The position numbers and the translations under genes were made by a program. Under the pieces are notes generated by a model. It ran no database searches. It saw nothing but the letters and a program-made list of their open reading frames with translations, and was not told where the DNA came from. From Betaproteobacteria bacterium (GTDB lineage: Bacteria; Pseudomonadota; Gammaproteobacteria; Burkholderiales; Burkholderiaceae_F), in NCBI GenBank assembly GCA_016861185.1, contig BOKW01000006.1, forward strand, positions 1-64,000: a stretch of DNA of 64,000 nucleotides. The letters run 5' to 3'. Shown here piece by piece: positions 38,062-49,517 of this stretch; position 1 is the stretch's first letter, and each line of letters opens with the position of its first letter.

Positions 38062-38109
38062 CGTCGGCGCCTTGCCGGCGGTGTGCAAGCAGCAATTGGG
38101 GTAGGAAAG

Positions 38110-38931
38110 ATGGCAGGTAAAGCAAAGGCGCCGGCGAAGAAGGCCGTCAAGGCGCCGGCCAAGAAGACGGCGAAGCCCGCCGCCAGACACGCGAAGGCGC
38201 CGGCGAAGAAGCCGGCCAAGTCCGCACCGGCGCGCAGGCCGGCGGCCAAACCCGCGAAGGCTGCCGCGAAGCCCGCGGCCAAAGCCGCGCCGGCCAAGGC
38301 TGCGGCGGTGAAGGCTGCTCCGACCAAGGTCGCGAAACCCGCCGCGCCGGCGCGTCCGGCCGCCGCGCTGCCGCCGGCGGTCGTCGCGGCTCCGATCGCC
38401 CCGCGCCCGGTTGCGCCGAAGCCTGTGCCGGTGGCCGATCCGAAGGACGTGGCCGCAGCGCACGAGTATCTGCTGAGCCGCTCCGCGAGCCGCAGCGAAG
38501 CGCCGGTGATGGTCAACGGCAAGCGGCTGCTGACCGAGGGCGAACTGCTCAGGATGTCGGACGCCGACTACATGAACGCGGATCAGCTCGAGTTCTTCAA
38601 GTACCGCCTGCAGCAGATGGAGAGGGAACTGCTCGCCAACGCGGACGAAACGACCGAGCATCTGCGCGAAACCGTGATCGTTCCCGACCCGGCGGACCGA
38701 GCGACGATCGAAGAGGAGCACGCGCTCGAGCTGCGCACGCGCGACCGCGAGCGCAAGCTGCTGAAGAAGGTGCAGCAGGCGCTCGCCCGCATCGAAAGCG
38801 GCGAGTATGGCTACTGCGAGGAAACCGGCGATCCGATCGGCATCCCGCGCCTGCTCGCGCGTCCGACGGCGACGCTGTCGCTCGAGGCGCAGCAGCGGCG
38901 CGAACTGAAGCAGAAGCTGTACGGCGACTGA
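38110..38931 (+). CDS. dksA: DksA with long Lys/Ala/Pro-rich N-terminal tail
   Basis: A 273-aa RNA-polymerase-binding regulator. The C-terminal 150 residues are DksA: MNADQLEFFKYRLQQMERELLANADETTEHLRE, the coiled coil with EEEHALELRTRDRERKLLKKVQQAL, and IESGEYGYCEETGDPIGIPRLLARPTATLS. Only one cysteine remains where E. coli DksA has a four-Cys zinc finger, a state known in some proteobacteria. The first ~110 residues are a histone-H1-like stretch of KAPAKK/KPAAK repeats, absent from E. coli DksA. With ppGpp, DksA tunes rRNA and amino-acid promoters; the tail may bind nucleic acid (inference). Start at 38110 has GGGGTAGGA upstream. Confidence 0.9.
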   Translation: MAGKAKAPAKKAVKAPAKKTAKPAARHAKAPAKKPAKSAPARRPAAKPAKAAAKPAAKAAPAKAAAVKAAPTKVAKPAAPARPAAALPPAVVAAPIAPRPVAPKPVPVADPKDVAAAHEYLLSRSASRSEAPVMVNGKRLLTEGELLRMSDADYMNADQLEFFKYRLQQMERELLANADETTEHLRETVIVPDPADRATIEEEHALELRTRDRERKLLKKVQQALARIESGEYGYCEETGDPIGIPRLLARPTATLSLEAQQRRELKQKLYGD

Positions 38932-39002
38932 ACCGCCGCCCGGCGGCCGCGCATTCGCCGCGCGCGGCGCCGCGATCGGAGCGGTTTGCGCATCGCGGTG
39001 CC

Positions 39003-39653
39003 ATGCTCTCGATCAGATCGCTTTCGCATCGCTACGGCGCGCGCACTGCGCTGCGCGTGGACGACTTCGCGCTCGCGCGCGGCGAACACTGTGCGCTGAT
39101 CGGCCCGTCGGGCAGCGGCAAGACCACGCTGCTGCACGTGCTTGCCGGCATCTTGCCGCCCGGGGCGGGCGAAGTGCGGCTCGACGGCGACGATCTGTAC
39201 CGTCCCGCGCGCGACGACCGCTGGCGCGGCGCGCGCATCGGCGTCGTTCCGCAGAAGCTGCATCTGCTCGGCGGCCTGTCCGCGCTCGACAACGTGCGCA
39301 TCGCGCAGTACTTCGCCGGCATCGCCGACGGCGACGCGGCGCGCGAACTGCTCGCCGCGCTCGGACTCGGCGACCGCTTCGATGCAAGGCCGGGCGAGCT
39401 TTCGCTCGGCCAGCAGCAGCGCGTCGCGATCGCGCGCGCGGTCGTCAACCGGCCGCGGCTGCTGCTTGCCGACGAGCCGACCTCCAGCCTCGACGACGCC
39501 AACGCCGCGGCGGCGATCGACCTGCTGTTCGCCGCGGCCGAACGCGCGGGCAGCCTGCTCGTCGTCGCCACCCATGACGCGCGCATCCGCGGCCGCTTTC
39601 GCCGCGTCGTCCCGCTCGCGGCGCCGGCGGAAAACGGGGCGGGTGGGCGATGA
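39003..39653 (+). CDS. ABC transporter ATP-binding protein, MacB/LolD type
   Basis: A 216-aa ATPase with all core motifs: Walker A GPSGSGKTT near residue 40, the Q-loop in VVPQKLHLL, signature LSLGQQQRVAIARA near 135, Walker B LLLADEPTSSLD, and the switch His in VATHD. It pairs with the FtsX-like permease immediately downstream (overlap ATGA). Such pairs move lipids, peptides or lipoproteins or drive mechanical work across the envelope rather than import solutes. The substrate is unknown. Confidence 0.9.
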   Translation: MLSIRSLSHRYGARTALRVDDFALARGEHCALIGPSGSGKTTLLHVLAGILPPGAGEVRLDGDDLYRPARDDRWRGARIGVVPQKLHLLGGLSALDNVRIAQYFAGIADGDAARELLAALGLGDRFDARPGELSLGQQQRVAIARAVVNRPRLLLADEPTSSLDDANAAAAIDLLFAAAERAGSLLVVATHDARIRGRFRRVVPLAAPAENGAGGR

Positions 39654-40849
39654 ATCTGCTCGCCATCGTGTGGGCGCAGGCGATGCGCCGCCCGCTGCAG
39701 ACCGTGCTGTCGCTCGTGCTGCTCGCGCTCGGCGTGGCCACGCTGGTGTTCGTGCTGCTCGCGCAGACGCAACTCGCGCGGCAGGTCACGCGCGACGCGC
39801 AGGGCATCGACCTGGTGGTCGGGGCCAAGGGTTCGCCGCTGCAACTGATCCTCGCGGCCGTCTATCACGTCGACGTGCCGACCGGCAACGTGCCGCTCGC
39901 CGCGGTCGACAAGCTGCGGGCCAACCGATACGTCGCGCAAGCGATCCCGCTTGCGCTCGGCGACAACCACCGCGGGTTTCGCATCGTCGGCAGCGAACCC
40001 GCGCTGATCGAACACTACGGCGGACGGCTCGTCGCCGGCGCGCTCTGGCGCGACCGAATGCAGGCCGTGCTCGGCGCGACCGTCGCGCGCGAGACGGGGC
40101 TCGCGGTCGGCGCACGCTTCTTCGGCACGCACGGACTGGCGACCGGCGGCGCCGTGCACGAGGACGCCGAGTACCGGGTCGCCGGCGTGCTGGCGCCGAC
40201 CGGCACCGTGCTCGACCGGCTGATCCTCACCGACCTCAAGAGCGTGTGGTTCGTGCACGAAGGCGAAGCGAACGACCCCGAAGAGCGCAAGGTGCTCGAA
40301 GCCGAGCGCGAGGTGACTGCGCTGCTCGTGCGTTACGCCACGCCGCTGGCGGCGGCGCTGCTGCCGCGGCAGGTCAACGCCGAGCCTGCGCTGATGGCGG
40401 CGGTGCCGGCCAACGAACTGGCCCGCCTGTTCGCGGTCGTCGGCGTCGGCGTCGATACGATGCGGGCCTTCGGCGGCATCCTGATGGGCGCGGCGCTGCT
40501 CGCCTTGTTCGTCGCACTGATGAATGCGCTGGAGGAACGGCGCTACGATCTGGCGATCATGCGGTTGCTCGGCGCAAGCCGCGCGCGCGTGGCCGCGCTG
40601 CTGCTCGTCGAGGCGTGGCTGCTCGCGGCGACGGCGCTGGCGGTGGGTTTCGCGCTGGGCCTGCTCGCCGTGCACCTGGTCGGCGCGTGGCTCGCGCAGG
40701 CGCGCTCGTTCGGGCTGACGCCGTTCGCGTGGACGCCCGAGCTGGCGCTCGTGGTCGCGGCTGCGCTGGCGACCGCCACAATCGCGGCGCTGGTGCCGGC
40801 GTGGCGCGCGAGCAGGATGGACGTGCACGCCACGCTCGCGCAGGGGTAA
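39650..40849 (+). CDS. FtsX/MacB-like ABC permease
   Basis: A 399-aa permease with one N-terminal helix (about 19-40), a periplasmic domain to about 265, and three C-terminal helices, which is the MacB/FtsX topology. The N-terminal block PLQTVLSLVLLALGVATLVFVLL and the C-terminal ALEERRYDLAIMRLLGASR are typical. The periplasmic domain starts with GIDLVVGAKGSPLQLILAAVYHVDVPTGN, conserved in a subgroup that is encoded beside DUF3299 proteins, as here. The start overlaps the ATPase gene stop. Confidence 0.88.
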   Translation: MNLLAIVWAQAMRRPLQTVLSLVLLALGVATLVFVLLAQTQLARQVTRDAQGIDLVVGAKGSPLQLILAAVYHVDVPTGNVPLAAVDKLRANRYVAQAIPLALGDNHRGFRIVGSEPALIEHYGGRLVAGALWRDRMQAVLGATVARETGLAVGARFFGTHGLATGGAVHEDAEYRVAGVLAPTGTVLDRLILTDLKSVWFVHEGEANDPEERKVLEAEREVTALLVRYATPLAAALLPRQVNAEPALMAAVPANELARLFAVVGVGVDTMRAFGGILMGAALLALFVALMNALEERRYDLAIMRLLGASRARVAALLLVEAWLLAATALAVGFALGLLAVHLVGAWLAQARSFGLTPFAWTPELALVVAAALATATIAALVPAWRASRMDVHATLAQG

Positions 40850-40873
40850 AGACAACGGAGGATGGAGCCGAAG

Positions 40874-41164
40874 ATGAAGCACAAGCCGAAGATCGGACTC
40901 GCCGCGATGTTGGCCTGTGTGTCGCTGCTGACCGGGACCGCGGGCGCGCAAACGACGCCGGCCAAACCGGCCGCGACGAAGCCCGCCGACGACGCGCACC
41001 GCAAGGACGACATCGCCAAGCATCGACAGATGGCACGTGCGCACGAAGAGGCAGCCAGGTGCCTGGAGTCCGGCGAAAGGGAGAGCGTGTGCCAGGAGCG
41101 GCTGCGCGAAGCGTGCAAGGGCATCGCGGTCGGCCGCTACTGCGGCATGCGCCACGCGCACTAG
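40874..41164 (+). CDS. small Cys/His-rich periplasmic protein
   Basis: A 96-aa protein with a signal peptide (MKHKPKIGLAAMLACVSLLTGTAGAQ). The mature part, after a PAKPAATKPADD linker, carries His residues (AHRKDDIAKHRQMARAHEEA) and four cysteines spaced C-x9-C-x7-C-x8-C, ending in GMRHAH. This spacing suggests two helices tied by disulfides, or a metal site. Not recognised as a named family. The start at 40874 is chosen because GGAG lies at proper distance; the ATG at 40862 is too close to its site. It lies between the permease gene and the DUF3299 gene, 24 and 11 bases away, so it belongs to that transporter unit. Confidence 0.7.
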   Translation: MKHKPKIGLAAMLACVSLLTGTAGAQTTPAKPAATKPADDAHRKDDIAKHRQMARAHEEAARCLESGERESVCQERLREACKGIAVGRYCGMRHAH

Positions 41165-41175
41165 AATCCCGCCCG

Positions 41176-41688
41176 ATGAACCGCCTCGTTCGCCTGCTCG
41201 CTTCGCTGGCCGTCGCCGGCTGTGCCTCGCTCGCACTCGCGCAGGAGCCGAATACGGGCGGGCGCAACGCACTCGACCTGCCGATCGATCCGGCTCTGCT
41301 CAACGATCTGCCGGAGCTGAAAGGCGTCGTTTCGTGGCGCGTGCTCGGGCAGGTCAAGTCCGCGCAGGTGGGCAAGCGCATCGTTCCGGAGTTCGCGCCG
41401 GCGGTGCGTGCGCTCGACAAGCAGGAGGTCAAGCTGCAGGGCTTCATGCTGCCGATCGTCACGGGCGAAACGCACGACCACTTCCTGCTGACGATGCGAC
41501 CGCCGCATTGTCCTTTCTGCCTGTCGCTCGGCCCCGAATACATCGTCGAGGTGCGCGCGGCCAAGCCGATCAAGCACACCTACGAGCCGATCGTGCTCGC
41601 CGGCCGCTTCGCCGTTCTCAACGACGATCCCTTCGGCCTGTACTACCGGCTGACGGCAGCGCAGCTCACCAGCGCGTCGCGTCCGTAA
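41176..41688 (+). CDS. DUF3299 family exported protein
   Basis: A 170-aa protein with an N-terminal signal (MNRLVRLLASLAVAGCASLALAQ; a lipobox-like VAGC is present). The DUF3299 core contains LDKQEVKLQGFMLPI, LLTMRPPHCPFCLSLGPEYIVEV and EPIVLAGRFAVLNDDPFGLYYRL. The HCPFC block could bind metal or form a redox pair. Members sit next to MacB-like ABC genes in several proteobacteria, where I recall one such operon (P. aeruginosa PA4063-PA4066) being reported as zinc-repressed. Function unknown. Confidence 0.82.
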   Translation: MNRLVRLLASLAVAGCASLALAQEPNTGGRNALDLPIDPALLNDLPELKGVVSWRVLGQVKSAQVGKRIVPEFAPAVRALDKQEVKLQGFMLPIVTGETHDHFLLTMRPPHCPFCLSLGPEYIVEVRAAKPIKHTYEPIVLAGRFAVLNDDPFGLYYRLTAAQLTSASRP

Positions 41689-41774
41689 GAGCGGGCGACC
41701 CGCATCACCCGTAGGCGGTAGGCCTTGCGGCGCGCGCGGCCGCGAGCCGAGTCAGTTTCAATCGGCAAAGTTGA

Positions 41775-41780
41775 TATAGT
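41775..41780 (+). promoter_or_regulatory. possible -10 box upstream of STAS-hslVU
   Basis: TATAGT in TTGATATAGT stands out in a GC-rich 285-base gap (41689-41973). The -35 region is weak and no heat-shock (RpoH) consensus was found. Nothing else could be identified in this gap. Confidence 0.28.
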
Positions 41781-41973
41781 GGCCGCTGAGTAAAGGGCGC
41801 CGATTCGCGGGGCCGCGGCCGGTCGGGCAAAGCGCCGAAACGGACCTGCGGGCGGCCGTTCAGCGGGCGATTGCCGCGGGTGCCGTGATTTAGTCTGACC
41901 GGGACGATCCGAGCGCGCAGCGGAAGGCCCGCGCCGGCACCGTCCAGTGCGCGGCACCAAACCGAGAGAACAC

Positions 41974-43458
41974 GTGGTTTTTTCGTTCTTCAAAAAGGAT
42001 CCGAAGGACGCGAAGGACCGCTCCCGCAAGGGCGGAAGCGGCGCTCGCCCCGGCACGCCTGCAGGCGGACGCGTGCCCCCTGCGCCGGTCGGCCGGCCGC
42101 TGGCCGAACCGGTCAACCGCTCGCTGAACCGCGCCTCGCTGCCCTCGCAGCGTTTCGCGACGACCGAAAACGCCATTCCCGACAAGGAGCTCGCGCGTTC
42201 GCTCGCGATGGAAACCGCGGCGAAGATCGACGCGATCGAATCCGAGATGGCGCGCGACTTCCTGCGCCCCTCGCAGCAGAACGTCGGCGCCAACACCGGC
42301 GGCGGCGCGGCCGTGGCCACGCAACGGCTGTCGGCGACGCTGCCGGCGCCGGCGGCGATCGCCAGCCGCGACGACGACGCGTTCGACGCCCACGGCGACG
42401 CGCTCGCCGGCAGCATCGACGCGATCGAGATCCATACCTCGGGCGCGGGTTCGGTGATCGACGAGACCGCGATCCTGTTCGCCAACGGACAGGTCGAAGA
42501 AGCAGAGGCGAACCTGCGCGCCGCGATCGAAGCCGACGACCTCGGTCACGCGCGGCAGATGGCCTGGCTGATGCTGTTCGAGCTCATCAACCAGCGCGGC
42601 GATCGCGCCGCGTTCGAAAAGCTCACGATGGACTACGCGCTGCGCTTCGAGAATTCGGCGCCCGCGTGGGTCGACTACGTCGCGGCGGCCGCGCCGCGGC
42701 CCGGCGGCGGCGCGCCGGCGACGACCGCGGGCGCTGCGGTCGTCCGGCTGCCGAACGTCGTCGACGCCAACGTGGTCAAGCCGCTCGAGCAGCTCAAGCA
42801 GCTCGCCGCTTCGCATCCGACGCTGACGCTGGACGCCTCGGGCGTGCGCAGCATCGATCTGGTTGGCGCCGAACTGCTGCTGCGCGTGGTCAACGCGTTC
42901 AAGCGGGCCAGCCACGAGCTGATCGTTCAGGGCGCGGAGCAGCTGATCAATCCGCTGCGCGCCGCGATCGAGCCGGGTCGGCGCGACGCGTCCGACGCCG
43001 GCTGGATGCTGCTGCTCGAGGTGTTCCGCCTGCTCGGCCGGCAGGACGATTTCGACGAGACCGGCATCCAGTACTGCATCACGTTCGAGGTGTCGCCGCC
43101 GTCGTGGGAGCCGGCGCCGCCGAACATGAAGACGCGCGCCGCCGCACCCGCCCCGGTGGCAGCGACCGCGCCCGCGAGCGACGATCCGCTCGCCTGGCGC
43201 GGCGTGATCGAAGCCGAAGGCGAACCGTTCTTCGGCCGGCTGGCCGCGCTGGCGCGCGTGCACAAGGAGCTCGCCGTCGATTGCGGCCAGCTTCGCCGCA
43301 TGGCGTTTTCCGCTGCGTCTGCACTGCTGACGCTCGTGATGAAGCTGCAGCAGGGCGGCGCGACCGTCGAATTCCGCAACGTCAACGTGATGGTCGGTGC
43401 GCTGTTCCAGCTTCTCGGCATCACCGCCATCGCCGCCGTCCAGTTGCGCCGCGCGTAG
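41974..43458 (+). CDS. STAS-domain protein upstream of hslVU
   Basis: A 494-aa cytoplasmic protein. A basic and Pro/Gly-rich N-terminus (VFSFFKKDPKDAKDRSRKGG) is followed by a low-complexity region, then TPR-like helices around 160-225 (ILFANGQVEEAEANLRAAIEADDLGHAR). A STAS-like fold follows near 255-325 (LTLDASGVRSIDLVGAELLLRVVNAF), with a second, degenerate one near 420-490 (ELAVDCGQLRRMAFSAASALL). The start is taken as GTG at 41974 with GAGAG before it; a GTG at 41947 is also open. Proteins of this layout precede hslV in other Burkholderiales. The role is unknown. Confidence 0.75.
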   Translation: MVFSFFKKDPKDAKDRSRKGGSGARPGTPAGGRVPPAPVGRPLAEPVNRSLNRASLPSQRFATTENAIPDKELARSLAMETAAKIDAIESEMARDFLRPSQQNVGANTGGGAAVATQRLSATLPAPAAIASRDDDAFDAHGDALAGSIDAIEIHTSGAGSVIDETAILFANGQVEEAEANLRAAIEADDLGHARQMAWLMLFELINQRGDRAAFEKLTMDYALRFENSAPAWVDYVAAAAPRPGGGAPATTAGAAVVRLPNVVDANVVKPLEQLKQLAASHPTLTLDASGVRSIDLVGAELLLRVVNAFKRASHELIVQGAEQLINPLRAAIEPGRRDASDAGWMLLLEVFRLLGRQDDFDETGIQYCITFEVSPPSWEPAPPNMKTRAAAPAPVAATAPASDDPLAWRGVIEAEGEPFFGRLAALARVHKELAVDCGQLRRMAFSAASALLTLVMKLQQGGATVEFRNVNVMVGALFQLLGITAIAAVQLRRA

Positions 43459-43501
43459 CGCGCGCCCTTGAACCGCGCCCGCGCGGCGCCATGTTCCGCC
43501 C

Positions 43502-44038
43502 ATGGAACCCTTCCACGGCACCACGATCGTCTCGGCGCGCCGCGGCGCGCGGGTGGCGATGGGCGGCGACGGCCAGGTCACGCTCGGCAACATCGTCGTC
43601 AAGCAGAGCGCGCGCAAGGTCCGGCGCCTGTATCACGACCGCATCCTCGCCGGTTTCGCCGGCGCCACGGCCGACGCGTTCACGCTGTTCGAGCGCTTCG
43701 AGGCGAAGCTGGAGAAGCATCAGGGTCATCTGCTGCGCTCCGCGGTCGAACTCGCGAAGGACTGGCGCACGGACCGCATCCTGCGCCGGCTCGAGGCGAT
43801 GCTCGCGGTCGCGGACCGCGAAACCTCGCTGATCATCACGGGCGCGGGCGACGTACTCGAACCCGAGTTCGGACTGATCGCGATCGGCTCGGGCGGCCCC
43901 TACGCGCAGGCCGCGGCGCGCGCGCTGCTCGACAACACGGAGCTGGCGCCGATCGACATCGTCAAGAAGTCGCTCGCGATCGCCGGCGACCTGTGCATCT
44001 ACACGAACCAGTCGCACACGATCGAGTCCCTCGACTGA
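43502..44038 (+). CDS. hslV: ATP-dependent protease subunit HslV
   Basis: A 178-aa proteasome-like peptidase. Removal of the leader MEPFHG exposes the N-terminal nucleophile Thr of [18 protein letters not shown] and [16 protein letters not shown] follow, then [28 protein letters not shown] near 120. It forms two stacked hexameric rings capped by HslU. The partner gene lies 78 bases downstream, across a repeat array. Confidence 0.96.
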   Translation: MEPFHGTTIVSARRGARVAMGGDGQVTLGNIVVKQSARKVRRLYHDRILAGFAGATADAFTLFERFEAKLEKHQGHLLRSAVELAKDWRTDRILRRLEAMLAVADRETSLIITGAGDVLEPEFGLIAIGSGGPYAQAAARALLDNTELAPIDIVKKSLAIAGDLCIYTNQSHTIESLD

Positions 44039-44069
44039 ACGCGATCCGTTGAGAACAGCGGCGACCAAA

Positions 44070-44114
44070 CGGATCGCGGATTGCCGATCGCGGATCACCG
44101 ATCACGGATCACGG
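44070..44114. repeat. GGATTGCG-family repeat array
   Basis: Imperfect direct repeats CGGATCGCGGATTGCCGATC, GCGGATCACCG and ATCACGGATCACGG between hslV and hslU. The last unit ends 2 bases before the hslU ATG, which otherwise has no convincing Shine-Dalgarno. Confidence 0.7.
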
Positions 44115-44116
44115 AA

Positions 44117-45442
44117 ATGATGACCCCGAAGGAAATCGTCTCCGAGCTCGACAAGCACATCGTCGGGCAGGACAGGGCCAAACGCGCGGTCGCAATCGCG
44201 CTGCGCAACCGCTGGCGCAGGCAGAACGTCGCCGAACCGCTGCGCAGCGAGATCACGCCGAAGAACATCCTGATGATCGGGCCGACCGGTGTGGGCAAGA
44301 CGGAGATCGCGCGCCGGCTCGCGCGGCTCGCGGACGCGCCTTTCATCAAGGTCGAGGCGACCAAGTTCACCGAGGTCGGCTACGTCGGCCGCGACGTCGA
44401 TTCGATCGTGCGCGACCTCGTCGACATCGCGATCAAGCAGACGCGCGAAGCCGAAATGAAGAAGGTGCGGGCGAAAGCCGAGGACGCGGCCGAAGACCGC
44501 ATCCTCGACATCCTGCTGCCGGCGCCGCGCGACTTCGGCTTTTCCGAGGCGCGTTCGACCGAGGCGAACGAAACGCGGCAGAAGTTCCGCAAGAAGCTGC
44601 GCGAAGGCGAACTCGACGAGCGCGAGATCGAGGTCGAGGTCGCGCAGCCGCTGCCGACGATGGAGGTGATGGCGCCGCCCGGCATGGAGGAGCTGACGCA
44701 GCAGATCCAGTCGATGTTCGCCAACCTCGGCCAGAGCCGCCGCAAGCCGCGCAAGCTGAAGGTCCGCGAGGCATACAAGCTGCTCGTCGACGAGGAGGCC
44801 GCGCGGCTCGTCAACGAGGAGGAGCTGAAGGCCAAGGCGCTCGCCAACGTCGAGCAGAACGGGATCGTGTTCCTCGACGAGATCGACAAGATCGCGAGCC
44901 GCTCCGAGGTGCAGGGAGCAGACGTCTCGCGCCAGGGCGTGCAGCGGGATCTGCTGCCGCTGGTCGAGGGAACGACGATCAACACGAAGTACGGGATGAT
45001 CAAGACCGACCACATCCTGTTCATCGCGAGCGGCGCTTTCCACTTCGCCAAGCCGAGCGACCTGATCCCCGAGCTGCAGGGACGCTTTCCGATCCGGGTC
45101 GAACTCGATTCGCTTTCGGCCAAGGATTTCGAGCGGATCCTCACCGCGACCGACGCCTGCCTGACCAAGCAGTACCAGGCGCTGCTCGCGACCGAAGAGG
45201 TCGCGCTCGAGTTCACGCCCGAGGGCATCGCCAAGCTCGCCGAGATCGCCTATGCAGTCAACGAGAAGACCGAAAACATCGGCGCACGCCGGCTGTACAC
45301 GGTGATGGAGCGGCTGCTCGAGGAGATCTCGTTCGACGCCGGCAGCCGCCGCGGCGACCGCATCGTCATCGACGCCGCGTACGTCGAAACGCGGCTCGCC
45401 GATCTCGCCCGCAACGAGGACCTCGCGCGCTACGTGCTGTAG
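44117..45442 (+). CDS. hslU: HslU ATPase/unfoldase
   Basis: A 441-aa AAA+ unfoldase of the HslVU (ClpYQ) protease. N-terminal [21 protein letters not shown], Walker [18 protein letters not shown], the pore motif GYVGRDVDS, the I-domain at about 110-240, Walker [13 protein letters not shown], and sensor 2 region [21 protein letters not shown] are all present. Length matches E. coli (443 aa). Either ATG at 44117 or 44120 could be used. Confidence 0.97.
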   Translation: MMTPKEIVSELDKHIVGQDRAKRAVAIALRNRWRRQNVAEPLRSEITPKNILMIGPTGVGKTEIARRLARLADAPFIKVEATKFTEVGYVGRDVDSIVRDLVDIAIKQTREAEMKKVRAKAEDAAEDRILDILLPAPRDFGFSEARSTEANETRQKFRKKLREGELDEREIEVEVAQPLPTMEVMAPPGMEELTQQIQSMFANLGQSRRKPRKLKVREAYKLLVDEEAARLVNEEELKAKALANVEQNGIVFLDEIDKIASRSEVQGADVSRQGVQRDLLPLVEGTTINTKYGMIKTDHILFIASGAFHFAKPSDLIPELQGRFPIRVELDSLSAKDFERILTATDACLTKQYQALLATEEVALEFTPEGIAKLAEIAYAVNEKTENIGARRLYTVMERLLEEISFDAGSRRGDRIVIDAAYVETRLADLARNEDLARYVL

Positions 45443-45520
45443 CGCGCCGCGCGCAGCACGTCCGCCGCGCTGCGGGCAATTGGCGGAATCCCGCAGGCGT
45501 GCGCCGCGGGCCAGCGCTTC

Positions 45521-45526
45521 TATACT
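45521..45526 (+). promoter_or_regulatory. possible -10 box upstream of the antiporter operon
   Basis: TATACT in CTTCTATACTGCC lies 49 bases before the antiporter start in the 132-base gap after hslU. The matching -35 is poor (GC-rich). Confidence 0.3.
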
Positions 45527-45574
45527 GCCGGCCTTGGTACGAGGCGCCGCGTCGTCGGGCGGCCGGTACGCGGG

Positions 45575-46666
45575 ATGGCCATCCAACTGCTGTTCTTCGT
45601 TCTCGGGCTGGCTGCGCTGATCGCGGGCGCCGAGTTGCTGGTGCGCGGCGCCTCGAAGCTCGCGCTCGCGTGGGGCATCTCGCCGCTGGTCGTGGGACTC
45701 ACGATCGTTGCGTTCGGCACCAGTTCGCCGGAAGTTGCCGTGTCGGTCGGTGCGGCGTTCGAAGGCACGACCGACATCGCCGTCGGCAACGCCGTCGGCA
45801 GCAACGTCTTCAACGTGCTGTTCATCCTCGGCGTCTCGGCGCTGATCGCGCCGCTGGTCGTTCACGCGCAGCTGATCCGGCAGGAGGTGCCGATCATGAT
45901 CGGCGCGACCGTCCTGCTGATCGTGATGATGGTCGACGGTGGCGTGAGCCGCCTCGAGGCGGTGCTGCTCGTCGTGCTGCTCGTCGCGTACACCACCTTC
46001 CTCGTCGTGCAGTCGCGCCGGCAGACGCGCGCGACCGCCGACGAATACGCCGGCGAAGTCGACCGCAAGGCCGGTAGAGGCGCGCGCTGGGACAGCCACT
46101 GGGCGGTGCAGGTGCTGCTGGTCGTCGCCGGGCTCGCGCTGCTCGTGCTCGGTTCGCGCTGGCTCGTCGGTGCGGCGGTCGCCTTTGCGCAGGCTTTCGG
46201 CATCGGCGAGCTGGTCATCGGGCTGACGATCGTCGCCGCAGGCACGTCGCTGCCCGAGGTCGCCGCGTCGATCACCGCGGCGGTCAAGGGTGAACGCGAC
46301 ATTGCGGTGGGCAACGTCGTCGGCAGCAACACGTTCAACATCCTCGGCTGCCTCGGACTCGCCGGACTGGTCGCGCCCGCGGGCCTTCCGGTGGCGCCCG
46401 CCGTTCTGCACTTCGACGCCTGGGTGATGCTCGCGGTGGCCGCGGCCTGCCTGCCGGTCTTCTTCACCGGCCGCGAGATCGCGCGCTGGGAGGGCGCGGT
46501 GTTCGTCGGCTACTACGTCGCGTACGTCGCGTATCTGATCCTGGCCGCGCAGCGGCACGCGCTGCTGCCCGCGTTCAACGCAGCGATGCTCGGCTTCGTC
46601 ATCCCGCTGACCATCGTCACGCTGGTGGTCGTGCTGCTGCGACCGCCGGCGCGCGCGCCGAAGTAG
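45575..46666 (+). CDS. calcium/sodium antiporter (CaCA family)
   Basis: A 363-aa inner-membrane exchanger of the YrbG type with about ten helices in two inverted halves. The alpha-repeat motifs are present in both: GLTIVAFGTSSPEVAVSV with GNAVGSNVFNVLFILG, and GLTIVAAGTSLPEVAASI with GNVVGSNTFNILGCLG. It expels Ca2+ (or takes up Na+) in exchange for Na+ or H+. The stop is only 4 bases before the first Mrp gene, so Ca2+ exchange and Na+/H+ antiport appear to be co-expressed. Confidence 0.93.
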   Translation: MAIQLLFFVLGLAALIAGAELLVRGASKLALAWGISPLVVGLTIVAFGTSSPEVAVSVGAAFEGTTDIAVGNAVGSNVFNVLFILGVSALIAPLVVHAQLIRQEVPIMIGATVLLIVMMVDGGVSRLEAVLLVVLLVAYTTFLVVQSRRQTRATADEYAGEVDRKAGRGARWDSHWAVQVLLVVAGLALLVLGSRWLVGAAVAFAQAFGIGELVIGLTIVAAGTSLPEVAASITAAVKGERDIAVGNVVGSNTFNILGCLGLAGLVAPAGLPVAPAVLHFDAWVMLAVAAACLPVFFTGREIARWEGAVFVGYYVAYVAYLILAAQRHALLPAFNAAMLGFVIPLTIVTLVVVLLRPPARAPK

Positions 46667-46670
46667 CCCG

Positions 46671-49513
<2,843 letters not shown>

Positions 49514-49517
<4 letters not shown>

